A stretch of DNA of 64,000 bases from Pseudomonadota bacterium (GTDB taxonomy: Bacteria; Pseudomonadota; Alphaproteobacteria; Rhodospirillales; Magnetospirillaceae): contig JAJZUL010000006.1 of assembly GCA_021848545.1 (NCBI GenBank), positions 39,751-103,750 on the forward strand. The letters run 5' to 3'. The notes under the pieces are model-generated. The model ran no database searches. It saw only the letters and a list, made by a program, of their open reading frames with translations, and was not told where the DNA came from. A program made the position numbers and the translations under genes. Below, piece after piece: positions 1-7,439 of this stretch. Numbering within the stretch: the first letter of the stretch is position 1; every line of letters begins with the position of its first letter.

Positions 1-444
1 GTCTGCGCGCCGGGATGCGGCTGGTGCTGTCATCAGGTGGTGGGCGTGACCGTCGCCGAGGAGGAGATGGTTGAGCAGGCCGTTTCCGCTTTGGACGCCG
101 AGGCCCGCGACCGGCTGGCCCGCCGCACCAGGGAGGCCGAGGCCAGGCTGTCCCGATTGCCCATGGAACAATGGCAGGGCGCACGGGTCCCCTGCCCGGC
201 GTTGGAAGAGGCCCGCTGCGTCATCCATGCGTCCCGTCCCCTGCCCTGCCGGGCGGTCCTGTCCACCGATGCCGAAATCTGCCGCCGCTGGCTGGAAGGC
301 GACGACGTCAAAATTCCGCTTCTGGCGGTGCCGCGCCGGGTTTACAGCCTGGCCCAGGCGGGTCTGGCCCAAGCCCTGGCGGCCCACGGCATTCCCCCCG
401 GTCCGACCCCCCTGGCCGAAACCCTGGCGATGATTTTGGGCTGA
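1..444 (+). CDS. YkgJ-family cysteine-cluster protein, 5' end cut off
   Basis: The reading frame is open from the first base, so the true start lies outside the window; 147 codons are visible. The first residues carry a C-x3-C-x2-C-C-H cluster (window codons 2-11). Further cysteines follow in a CPALEEARCVIH segment, in RPLPCR and in EICRRW. This spacing is the pattern of the YkgJ/UPF0153 family, thought to bind zinc or an iron-sulfur cluster. The biochemical role of the family is unsettled. No partner gene is visible; the next gene starts 156 bases downstream. Family assignment is good, function is not known. Confidence 0.75.
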   Translation, partial: VCAPGCGWCCHQVVGVTVAEEEMVEQAVSALDAEARDRLARRTREAEARLSRLPMEQWQGARVPCPALEEARCVIHASRPLPCRAVLSTDAEICRRWLEGDDVKIPLLAVPRRVYSLAQAGLAQALAAHGIPPGPTPLAETLAMILG

Positions 445-600
445 TACCGTCGCCCAGACGCCGGGCGGCGCCGGGTCCGGGACGGTCCAGTCAACAAAGT
501 GTCATGAAATTGTGGCCTATGTTTAGCCGAATTACCCATGACGTATTTAAGGAATTAGGCATACACTGAATGCCAGATCCCGTTGCGCAAGGGTGGTTCC

Positions 601-1095
601 ATGGCGATCCCCATCGAATGCGAGCGTCGTTTCCTGGTGTCTGGGGAGGAATGGCGCAGCAGGGTTCGCCATTCCCGAAAAATCCGCCAAGGCTATCTCA
701 CCACCGCTGACGACGTGACCGTGCGGGTACGTCGGATTGGCTCCTCATCGGCGTATCTGACCATCAAGACGCCCCACGAGGGGGTGGGGCGGGTCGAACT
801 GGAATACCAGATTCCGCCCGATCACGCCGATTTCCTGATGGAAACCGCCTGCGGCTCGCGCATCGTCAAAAAAACCCGGCACGAGGTGACGGCGAACGGG
901 GTGAGTTGGGTCATCGACGAATTCGAAGGCGACAATCTCGGCCTGGTCATCGCCGAGGTCGAGCTGGAATGCATGGAGCGCCAACTTACCCTGCCCGACT
1001 GGGTCGGCCCGGAGGTGACCGCCATCGACCGGTTCCACAACTCGCATCTGGCGGAACATCCCTTCGCCGATTGGGACGAGTTGAAGCGCGCCTGA
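601..1095 (+). CDS. CYTH domain protein (triphosphate tunnel enzyme family)
   Basis: This 164-residue protein is a single CYTH domain. It starts with an ECERRFLV segment that matches the ExExK signature of the family, except that the last position is Arg instead of Lys. Charged strands follow that line the triphosphate tunnel (VRVRRIG, LTIKTP, RVELEYQI, VIAEVELE). Relatives hydrolyse inorganic triphosphate or thiamine triphosphate or, less often, act as adenylate cyclases; the substrate cannot be read from sequence. ATG 601 was chosen over the upstream TTG at 583 because AAGGG lies about 8 bases before it. It converges with glmU across 38 bases. Confidence 0.85.
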   Translation: MAIPIECERRFLVSGEEWRSRVRHSRKIRQGYLTTADDVTVRVRRIGSSSAYLTIKTPHEGVGRVELEYQIPPDHADFLMETACGSRIVKKTRHEVTANGVSWVIDEFEGDNLGLVIAEVELECMERQLTLPDWVGPEVTAIDRFHNSHLAEHPFADWDELKRA

Positions 1096-1133
1096 CCGAT
1101 CCACGACGAGCCGTGCTCATCGCGGATTGGTAT

Positions 1134-2492
1134 TTATCTCTTCTTTTCGGCCGCCGCCTTGGCGGCGCGCTTGGCGGTCCGGAACCGCTCGCCGCCGCCC
1201 TTGATTTCAGTCTGGGTCCCACGGGCTACCGCCAGGGCGTCAGCGGCCACGTCACGGGTCAACACCGATCCCGCGCCGACCACCGCCCCGTCGCCGACTG
1301 TGACCGGCGCCACCAGGGCGGTATTGGAGCCGATGAAGGCCCCGGCGCCGATATCGGTGAACAGTTTCTGGAAACCGTCGTAATTGCAGGTGATGGTCCC
1401 CGCGCCGATATTGGCGCCCTCTCCGACCCGGGCATCACCCACATAGCTCAGATGATTGACCTTGGCGCGGGTCTCGATGGTGGCCTTCTTGATTTCGACG
1501 AAATTGCCGATATGGGCGGAAGCGCCGATTTTGGCGCCGGGGCGCAGGCGGGCGAAGGGGCCGATTTCCGCCCCTTCCGCCACCTCGCATCCTTCCAGAT
1601 GGCAAAACCCCTTGATGGTGACGCCGTCGCCGATGGTGACGCCGGGTCCGAACACCACATGCGGCCAGACCACCACGTCACGACCCAGCACCGTATCCCA
1701 GGCCAGCCAAACCGTGTCCGGCGCGATCAGGGTGACGCCGCCCTCCATCGCCCGGCCGCGCAGGCGCCGCTGCACCGCCGCTTCGGCCATGGCCAGTTCG
1801 GCCCGCGAATTGACGCCGGCCAGTTCATCGCTCTCGCCCAGCACGAAACCGCAGCTGGCACCGTCCGCGCGCGCCAGAGCCACCAGATCGGTAAGGTAAT
1901 ATTCGCCCTTGGCGTTCTCGTTGGTCAGCCGTCCGCCCAACCGCCACAGGCGCCGCCCGTCGATCGCCATCACCCCCGAATTGCACAGGGGAATGTTGCG
2001 CTGCTCGGGCGTCGCGTCCTTCCACTCGACGATGGCCTTCAGCCCCTCGCCCCCCACCACCAGGCGCCCGTAATGATTGGGCGCCTCGGGCTTGAACCCC
2101 AGCACCACCACCGCCGGATCGGCCGGCCCGCGGCGCTCCGCCACCAGCCGTTCCAGGGTGGCCGAGGTCAAAAGCGGCGTGTCGCCATACAGGACCAGAA
2201 CGTCGCCGGCGAAATCGCCCAGCGCCTCGCGCGCGCGCATCACCGCGTGCCCGGTCCCCAAACGGTCGGATTGGACCACCGTCTGCGCGGGCGCGACCGC
2301 CCGGGCCACGTCCTCCATGTCCGGCCCCAGAACGACCACCACCCGGTCCGGGCCGAGCTCGTTCACCGTACCCATCAGATGGGCGATCATCGGCCGGCCG
2401 GCCAAGGGGTGCATGACCTTGGGCAGGGCCGACTTCATGCGGGTGCCCATACCGGCGGCGAGCACGATCACGGCAAGCGAATTGTCGGCCAT
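1134..2492 (-). CDS. glmU: Bifunctional UDP-GlcNAc pyrophosphorylase / glucosamine-1-phosphate acetyltransferase
   Basis: GlmU makes UDP-N-acetylglucosamine for peptidoglycan and lipopolysaccharide in two steps in the cytoplasm. The N-terminal half (about residues 1-230) is a nucleotidyltransferase with the LAAGMGTRMKS motif and YGDTPLL. The C-terminal half (about 250-440) is a left-handed beta helix of hexapeptide repeats with the acetyltransferase segment NYDGFQK. The length of 452 is normal for the family. It is monocistronic on the minus strand, divergent from the chemoreceptor gene. Its frequent partner glmS is not next to it here. Confidence 0.97.
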   Translation of the reverse strand: MADNSLAVIVLAAGMGTRMKSALPKVMHPLAGRPMIAHLMGTVNELGPDRVVVVLGPDMEDVARAVAPAQTVVQSDRLGTGHAVMRAREALGDFAGDVLVLYGDTPLLTSATLERLVAERRGPADPAVVVLGFKPEAPNHYGRLVVGGEGLKAIVEWKDATPEQRNIPLCNSGVMAIDGRRLWRLGGRLTNENAKGEYYLTDLVALARADGASCGFVLGESDELAGVNSRAELAMAEAAVQRRLRGRAMEGGVTLIAPDTVWLAWDTVLGRDVVVWPHVVFGPGVTIGDGVTIKGFCHLEGCEVAEGAEIGPFARLRPGAKIGASAHIGNFVEIKKATIETRAKVNHLSYVGDARVGEGANIGAGTITCNYDGFQKLFTDIGAGAFIGSNTALVAPVTVGDGAVVGAGSVLTRDVAADALAVARGTQTEIKGGGERFRTAKRAAKAAAEKKR

Positions 2493-2852
2493 TTCAACCC
2501 GGCTGATTATTCCAGATCATTGCGCTAGCGGCGGGAAGGTGCCACAAAACTGACGTCATGGCCAACTGATCTTTAACCTGGATATCTCAAGCCCTGGCCG
2601 AAGCCCGATGCCTCGGCCAGGGTCGCGCCGCCGGCCGTTGGCCGCCGAAACGCGAGCCGATCCGCGTTCCCGCAAGATATCCGGATCAAGGCCGAACCAT
2701 AACGGGTTCTTTCGCCAAGAGGATAGTAAGATCACGCAAAAATATGGTTCACTCTACACGTCCTGAGGTGACAGGATTTGTAACGAATCGCATGCAAAGC
2801 GAGCCGAGGGGAACAGCCGGGCCATCGAACCCGGCGACCAAGGGAGGAACGT
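2493..2852. other. Intergenic region between divergent glmU and chemoreceptor gene
   Basis: These 360 bases hold no convincing gene. There is a perfect 10-bp inverted repeat with an 11-base loop (2592-2622) without a following T-run. A moderately AT-rich stretch (about 2700-2760) probably carries the chemoreceptor promoter, but no clear -35/-10 pair can be assigned. A good ribosome binding site (AAGGGAGG) lies just before the chemoreceptor ATG at 2853. Confidence 0.6.
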
Positions 2853-4235
2853 ATGGCGCTTAGTATCAGTGGGGATCTCGCCGCCGATCTTGGCATGTGC
2901 ATCGGCGGCTTATGGCAACAGATGGCCGAGGTTTCCCTGGATATCGATTCCGTTGCGGTTCGTTTTCGAGATCAAAGCCAGAAAATGGCGGAACTGAACG
3001 CCGCCGCCGAAGGTCTTTCCACCGCCAGCGAAAAGATCGGCGAAACCGCCAAACTGGCCCAGCAGGTTTCCGATACGGTTTCGGAAGTCGCCGACAATTC
3101 CCGCAACACCCTGGCCCGCACCCAGGGCGAGATCGACGATCTGGTCAATGGCGTGCGCGAAACCGAATCCCATCTGCAACGTTTGACCGAGGCCCTGATC
3201 CGCGTCACCCAGGTTTCGGAAAGCATTGAGGGCATCGCCCGCCAGACCCGTCTGTTGGCGTTGAACGCGTCGATCGAGGCGGCGCGGGCCGGCGAACTGG
3301 GCAAGGGATTCGCGGTGGTCGCCGGCGAGGTGAAGGGACTGGCCCAGAAGACCAGCGAAGCCACCCGTCAGATCGCCGACACGGTGCGGGAATTGAGTGA
3401 ACTGGCGGCAAGGGTCACCGACCAGAACAGCGCCAGCCTGACTCACGCTGACGCGGTGATGACCGCGACCGGGGAATTGGGCGATTCGGTGGACGACGTC
3501 CACACCCTGTTTTCGCTGGTGGTCACCCATATCGAGGAAATCGTCGAGGCCGGCGCCGAAGTCGAGGCCGATCGTGAAAAGGTGACCAGCGCCATTGCCG
3601 AGATCGCCGCCGAAGTGATTCATGAAAGCGAAGATCTCGGACACGCCAACACCAAGTTGGACGGCCTTCTGGCCGATACCGACGCCCTGATCTCCCTATC
3701 GCTGAGCAGCGGCATCGCCCTGCCCGATTCCCATTACATCGACATCGCCCGCGACGGAGCGGCCAAGGTCGCGCAAGCCTTCGAAAGCGCGGTGGACAAG
3801 GGCGAGATCGCCATCGACGATCTGTTCGACGAGGACTATCGGCCGGTGGCGGGCACCAATCCCCCGCAGGTCACCACCCGTTTCACCACTTATGCCGGCG
3901 GCGTTCTGCCCCGGCTGCTGCAAAGCGTGCTGGCCTCGGACCAACGCATCGCCTGCTGCGCGGCCATCGACCGCAACGGCTATCTGCCGGCCCACGACCG
4001 CCCCAAAGGCAAGCCCGGCGAGCCGGACGGCGGCTGGAACGAGGCCAAGTCCTGCAGCCGCCGCATCATCAACGATGACGACAGCCTGGAAGCCGCCCGC
4101 AGCACCCGGGACTTCATGCTCAAGACCTATCGGCGCACCCTGTGCGCGGGCGATACCAAGGTGGTCAAGGACATCGCCGCCCCGATCACGGTCAAGGGGC
4201 GCCACTGGGGCGCGTTCCGCCTCGAATATGCATAA
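2853..4235 (+). CDS. Soluble methyl-accepting chemotaxis protein with C-terminal sensor-like domain
   Basis: This 460-residue chemoreceptor has no membrane segment or HAMP domain, so it should be cytoplasmic. Coiled-coil helices surround the signalling tip at about residues 125-175 ([20 protein letters not shown], then [11 protein letters not shown]). The usual Asn of QTNLL is Arg here. From about residue 285 a separate globular domain follows, with conserved-looking segments [40 protein letters not shown] and [11 protein letters not shown]. Similar C-terminal domains are common on soluble receptors of Rhodospirillales; I infer a sensory role and the ligand is unknown. No che genes are nearby. 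Confidence 0.9.
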   Translation: MALSISGDLAADLGMCIGGLWQQMAEVSLDIDSVAVRFRDQSQKMAELNAAAEGLSTASEKIGETAKLAQQVSDTVSEVADNSRNTLARTQGEIDDLVNGVRETESHLQRLTEALIRVTQVSESIEGIARQTRLLALNASIEAARAGELGKGFAVVAGEVKGLAQKTSEATRQIADTVRELSELAARVTDQNSASLTHADAVMTATGELGDSVDDVHTLFSLVVTHIEEIVEAGAEVEADREKVTSAIAEIAAEVIHESEDLGHANTKLDGLLADTDALISLSLSSGIALPDSHYIDIARDGAAKVAQAFESAVDKGEIAIDDLFDEDYRPVAGTNPPQVTTRFTTYAGGVLPRLLQSVLASDQRIACCAAIDRNGYLPAHDRPKGKPGEPDGGWNEAKSCSRRIINDDDSLEAARSTRDFMLKTYRRTLCAGDTKVVKDIAAPITVKGRHWGAFRLEYA

Positions 4236-4252
4236 TAACCGGGGGCGTGACG

Positions 4253-4804
4253 TCAATTTTTGGCGGCGCAGGCCGGACACACCCCTTCGACCTCGATGGT
4301 CTGACGGCGGACGGTGAAACCGTGGCGGGCCGCGCCCCGCGCCACGGCCTGATCGATGGCGGGTTCGTCCAATTCGGCGACGGCGCCGCATTCGGCGCAA
4401 AGCAGGAACTGTCCGGCATGGGGCTCGCCGGGGCGCGGACAACCGACAAAGGCGTCCAGGCGCTCGATCCGATGCACCAGCCCGTGGGCCCGCAGGAAAT
4501 CAAGCGCACGGTAAACCGTGGGCGGCGCCGCCTTGGCCCCGTCTTCGCTTAAAGCCGCCAGCAGGGCATAGGCCCCCACCGGACGATGGCTGCGCCACAC
4601 CAGCTCCAGGACGCGGCGACGCGCCTGGGTCAGCCGTGCCCCCCGGCGCGCGCATTGACGCTCGGCGGCGGCCAGCGCGGCGGCGACGCAGGCGTCGTGA
4701 TCGTGGCATCGGTCGGGAAACGGCGATGCCCGTTCGTCGGACTCATGGTGCCGACAGGGAGGAAGGCTGTCGTTTTGTTCGGTCATGGCGTCGGTTTCCA
4801 TCAT
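4253..4804 (-). CDS. zur: Fur-family regulator, probable zinc uptake regulator
   Basis: This 183-residue Fur-family repressor has a winged helix (TQARRRVLELVWRSHRPVGA through PTVYRALDFL) and a dimerisation domain with two CxxC pairs, CAEC and CPAC, that form the structural zinc site. An extra N-terminal stretch holds several His and Cys residues (CRHHE, CHDHDAC) not typical of Fur proper. Placement next to a COG0523 metallochaperone and hisI favours Zur over Fur, but specificity is an inference. It is divergent from hisI and converges with the chemoreceptor gene across 17 bases. No clear AT-rich Zur box was found between zur and hisI. Confidence 0.82.
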   Translation of the reverse strand: MMETDAMTEQNDSLPPCRHHESDERASPFPDRCHDHDACVAAALAAAERQCARRGARLTQARRRVLELVWRSHRPVGAYALLAALSEDGAKAAPPTVYRALDFLRAHGLVHRIERLDAFVGCPRPGEPHAGQFLLCAECGAVAELDEPAIDQAVARGAARHGFTVRRQTIEVEGVCPACAAKN

Positions 4805-4919
4805 GGCACGGCCGAACCGCGCCGAGAAAGCGTCTTCGTCCCCCTTGCTCCATTCTGGTATAGACTGAATGCCCTTTGCCGCGACCGCAATCGACGGAGG
4901 CGCGACGACGGTGGACCGG

Positions 4920-4954
4920 GGCGGCCCGGCGCCGGGCCGCCGTTTTGCGTTTCA
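4920..4954 (+). terminator. Perfect GC palindrome followed by T-rich stretch upstream of hisI
   Basis: A 22-bp perfect palindrome (4920-4941, centre GGCGCC) is followed by GTTTTGCGTTT. This resembles an intrinsic terminator and sits only 13 bases before the hisI ribosome binding site, on the hisI strand. It could be an attenuator in the hisI leader or end a transcript coming from upstream. The stem would have a minimal loop, so the structure needs testing. Confidence 0.45.
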
Positions 4955-4966
4955 GGAGAAAGTTTG

Positions 4967-5386
4967 ATGCCCGACACCGTGCCCCCGCCGGCCTTTGCCG
5001 AACCCGGCAGCGTCGTTGCAGCCATCGCCTTCAACGAAGACGGTCTGGTGCCGGTGATCGCCCAGCAATTCGATACCGGCGAGGTGCTGATGATGGCGTG
5101 GATGAATCGGGATGCGGTGATCGAGACCCTGACCACCGGCCGCGTCTGCTATTGGTCGCGGTCGCGGGGCGCCCTGTGGCGCAAGGGCGAGCGGTCCGGA
5201 CAGTTCCAGCGTCTGGTCGATCTGTTGATCGATTGCGACGGCGATACCCTGCTGCTGAAGGTCGATCAGGACGGCGTCGCCTGCCATACCGGCCGGCGGA
5301 CCTGCTTCTACACCGCCGCCCGGCCCGAGGGGCTGGTGGAAATCGAGAAGGTGCACATCCCCCCGGAGGAGCTTTACAAGAAGTGA
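4967..5386 (+). CDS. hisI: Phosphoribosyl-AMP cyclohydrolase
   Basis: HisI opens the adenine ring of phosphoribosyl-AMP in the third step of histidine synthesis. The 139-residue protein has the whole domain: the WSRSR segment, the magnesium motif DCDGD and the zinc cysteines in DCDGD and ACHTGRRTCFY. The enzyme therefore looks catalytically competent and zinc-binding. The start has AGGAGAAA 5 bases upstream. The stop overlaps the GTG start of the COG0523 gene by three bases (GTGA), so the two are translationally coupled. No other his gene is nearby. Isolated hisI copies beside COG0523 genes are known from Zur regulons in other bacteria. Confidence 0.95.
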   Translation: MPDTVPPPAFAEPGSVVAAIAFNEDGLVPVIAQQFDTGEVLMMAWMNRDAVIETLTTGRVCYWSRSRGALWRKGERSGQFQRLVDLLIDCDGDTLLLKVDQDGVACHTGRRTCFYTAARPEGLVEIEKVHIPPEELYKK

Positions 5387-6423
5387 GCGCCCTTCCCGTC
5401 ACCCTGCTGACCGGCTTTCTCGGCAGCGGCAAAAGCACCCTGCTCGACCGTCTGCTTGGCCGGCCGGAAATGGCCGATATGGCGGTCCTGATCAACGAAT
5501 TCGGCGAGGTCGGCCTCGACCATCTGCTGGTGCGCGCCGTATCCGGCGAAACCGTCATCCTCGATTCGGGCTGCCTGTGCTGCTCCATGCATGGGGAAAT
5601 GCTCACCGCGCTCCGCGATCTGTTCTTTCAGCGGGTGAAGGGGGAGGTTCCCGAATTCGAGCGGGTGATGATCGAAACCACGGGATTGGCCGATCCGGCG
5701 CCGATCATCCACACCCTGATGGCCGATCCCCTGCTGGCGGGGCGCTACCGGCTGGACGGCATCGTCGCCACCATCGACGGGCTGGTCGGCGAACGGACCC
5801 TGGACGAGCACGAGGAGGCGGTCAAACAGGCGGCTTTGGCCGACCGGCTGGTGGTGACCAAGACCGATCTGGCCGAACCCGCTTCCCTGGCCGCCCTCGA
5901 AGACCGACTCCGGCATCTCAATCCCGCCGCGCCGATCCTGCGGGCGGTTATGGGCGATATCGACCCCGACAGGATATTGGCGAGCGGCCTGTTCGACGGC
6001 AGCGGCAAAATCCCCGACGTGGAACGCTGGCTGCGGACAGAGGCGGTAGCCGCCCGCGACCACCACCACCACCACCACCACCATGATCACGATCACCAGA
6101 CTCACCGCCACGACCGGCGCATCGACAGTTTCGTCATCATCCGCGACCGGCCCCTGTCCTGGCCGGCCCTGGCCTTCGCCCTGGAGACGCTGACCGCCGC
6201 CCATGGCGAGGCCATTCTACGGATCAAGGGGATCGTCGATGTCGGCGCGACCGGGCCGGTGGCCGTTCACGCCGTCCAGCACGTCTTCCACCAGCCGGTG
6301 CCGCTGGCGGCCTGGCCTGACGACGACCATCGCAGCCGCATCGTCTTCATCACCCGCGACCTGCCCCGCGCCATCGTCGAAAGCCAGTTCGACGCGATTT
6401 TAGAGGCCGACAACCCGGCGTAA
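5383..6423 (+). CDS. CobW/COG0523 GTP-dependent metallochaperone
   Basis: This is a G3E-family GTPase of 346 residues. It carries the Walker A motif GFLGSGKSTL, the INEFGEVGLD switch region, the metal-binding GCLCC motif, the TKTD guanine-specificity motif and a C-terminal CobW domain. Between the domains is a strongly His-rich loop with eight consecutive His, then DHDHQTHRHD, which suggests zinc or another transition metal as cargo. It starts at a GTG overlapping the hisI stop, with GGAGGAG upstream. Together with the divergent zur-like gene this suggests allocation of zinc to proteins such as HisI when zinc is short; that role is inferred. Confidence 0.92.
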   Translation: MSALPVTLLTGFLGSGKSTLLDRLLGRPEMADMAVLINEFGEVGLDHLLVRAVSGETVILDSGCLCCSMHGEMLTALRDLFFQRVKGEVPEFERVMIETTGLADPAPIIHTLMADPLLAGRYRLDGIVATIDGLVGERTLDEHEEAVKQAALADRLVVTKTDLAEPASLAALEDRLRHLNPAAPILRAVMGDIDPDRILASGLFDGSGKIPDVERWLRTEAVAARDHHHHHHHHDHDHQTHRHDRRIDSFVIIRDRPLSWPALAFALETLTAAHGEAILRIKGIVDVGATGPVAVHAVQHVFHQPVPLAAWPDDDHRSRIVFITRDLPRAIVESQFDAILEADNPA

Positions 6424-6471
6424 CCGCCGTCACACGACCAGAGCTATCGGGTGGGATCTGGTTTATTGGTT

Positions 6472-6593
6472 GGCCTCAAGCGCCGGCGCTCGCGCTTGGC
6501 TTATCCTCACTCGGCTCGCGCTCGCTCCGGCGCGCGACTCTTGATGCTCCGCTCCGCTTCGGGCGCATAGTCGTCGCTGACGCTCCTCCGGGG
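6472..6593. repeat. Intergenic repeat family A, copy 1
   Basis: This is one of five related intergenic sequences in the window. The shared features are a GCGCCGGCGC palindrome, the core CGCTTGGCTTATCCTC, a CTCCGGCGCGC segment and the motif GGGCGCATAGTCGTCG near one end. It lies between the convergent COG0523 and FAH genes. No reading frame is supported. The copies differ by small deletions, as expected for old REP-like or non-autonomous elements. Confidence 0.75.
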
Positions 6594-6602
6594 ACTTTAC
6601 GA

Positions 6603-7439
6603 TCAAACCACCCTGAAGCGCTGCCGCCCCAGACCGGCCACCCCGCAGGCGACCCAGGAGCCGGTTTCCAGAAAGCGACCGCGCCCCAATCCCACGCCGG
6701 CCGGCGTGCCGGTCAGGACGACATCGCCCGGCATCAGCGCCATGAAACGCGACAGATAGGCGATCAGGGTCTTGACCCCGAACACCATGTCGGCGGTGGT
6801 GCCGTCCTGCATGCGGATTCCGTCCACGTCGCACCACAGGGCCAGACCTTGCGGATCGGCGATTTCGTCCGCCGTCGCCAGCCACGGCCCCAGGGGGCAG
6901 AATCCCGGTGCCGACTTGCCCTTGATCCACTGGCCGCCGCGATCCATCTGCCAGTCGCGGGCGGAAATGTCGTTGGCCACCATATAGCCCGCCACATGGG
7001 ACAGGGCCTGATCCTCGGCCACCTGCCAGGTCGGCCGGCCGATCACCGCCGCCAGTTCGACCTCCCAGTCGAGCTTGGCGGTGCCCTGGGGAAAGGGCAG
7101 CGGATCGTTGGGGCCGGCCAGCGATCCCGGATGCTTGGAAAACACCACCGGCTCGGTCGGCATGGGCAGGCCGGTTTCAGCCACATGATCGCGGTAATTG
7201 AGACCGATGGCGATGATGGCGCCGATGCCGGCCACCGGCACGCCCAGCCGTTCGCCGGCCTCCACCAACGGCAGCGATTCCATATCCAGAGTGCGCAGCG
7301 CCTCCAGCCGGTCCGGCGCCAGCACGGCGGGGGTGATGTCGCCTTCGGTCATCCGCCCGGACAGATCGCGCACCCGGCCGGCCCCATCGATCAGCCCCGG
7401 CCGCTCCGCGCCCCGCTCACCCCACCGCACCAGTTTCAT
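6603..7439 (-). CDS. Fumarylacetoacetate hydrolase family protein
   Basis: This 278-residue enzyme has the FAH fold. It contains IGLNYRDH, the metal-binding acidic segments DWEVELAAVIGR and NDISARDWQ, and the PGDVVLTGTPAGVG loop. Relatives hydrolyse fumarylpyruvate, acylpyruvates or oxaloacetate, or open catechol meta-cleavage products; the substrate cannot be told from sequence. Its ATG overlaps the stop of the upstream GGDEF-EAL gene by four bases (ATGA), so the two are probably cotranscribed although their functions look unrelated. No aromatic degradation genes are nearby. Confidence 0.88.
   Translation of the reverse strand: MKLVRWGERGAERPGLIDGAGRVRDLSGRMTEGDITPAVLAPDRLEALRTLDMESLPLVEAGERLGVPVAGIGAIIAIGLNYRDHVAETGLPMPTEPVVFSKHPGSLAGPNDPLPFPQGTAKLDWEVELAAVIGRPTWQVAEDQALSHVAGYMVANDISARDWQMDRGGQWIKGKSAPGFCPLGPWLATADEIADPQGLALWCDVDGIRMQDGTTADMVFGVKTLIAYLSRFMALMPGDVVLTGTPAGVGLGRGRFLETGSWVACGVAGLGRQRFRVV

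Noticed and set aside
906..2528. Long plus-strand frame of 540 codons opposite glmU
   Set aside because: It is the antisense shadow of a well-conserved gene, with His/Gly/Gln-rich composition and no domain.
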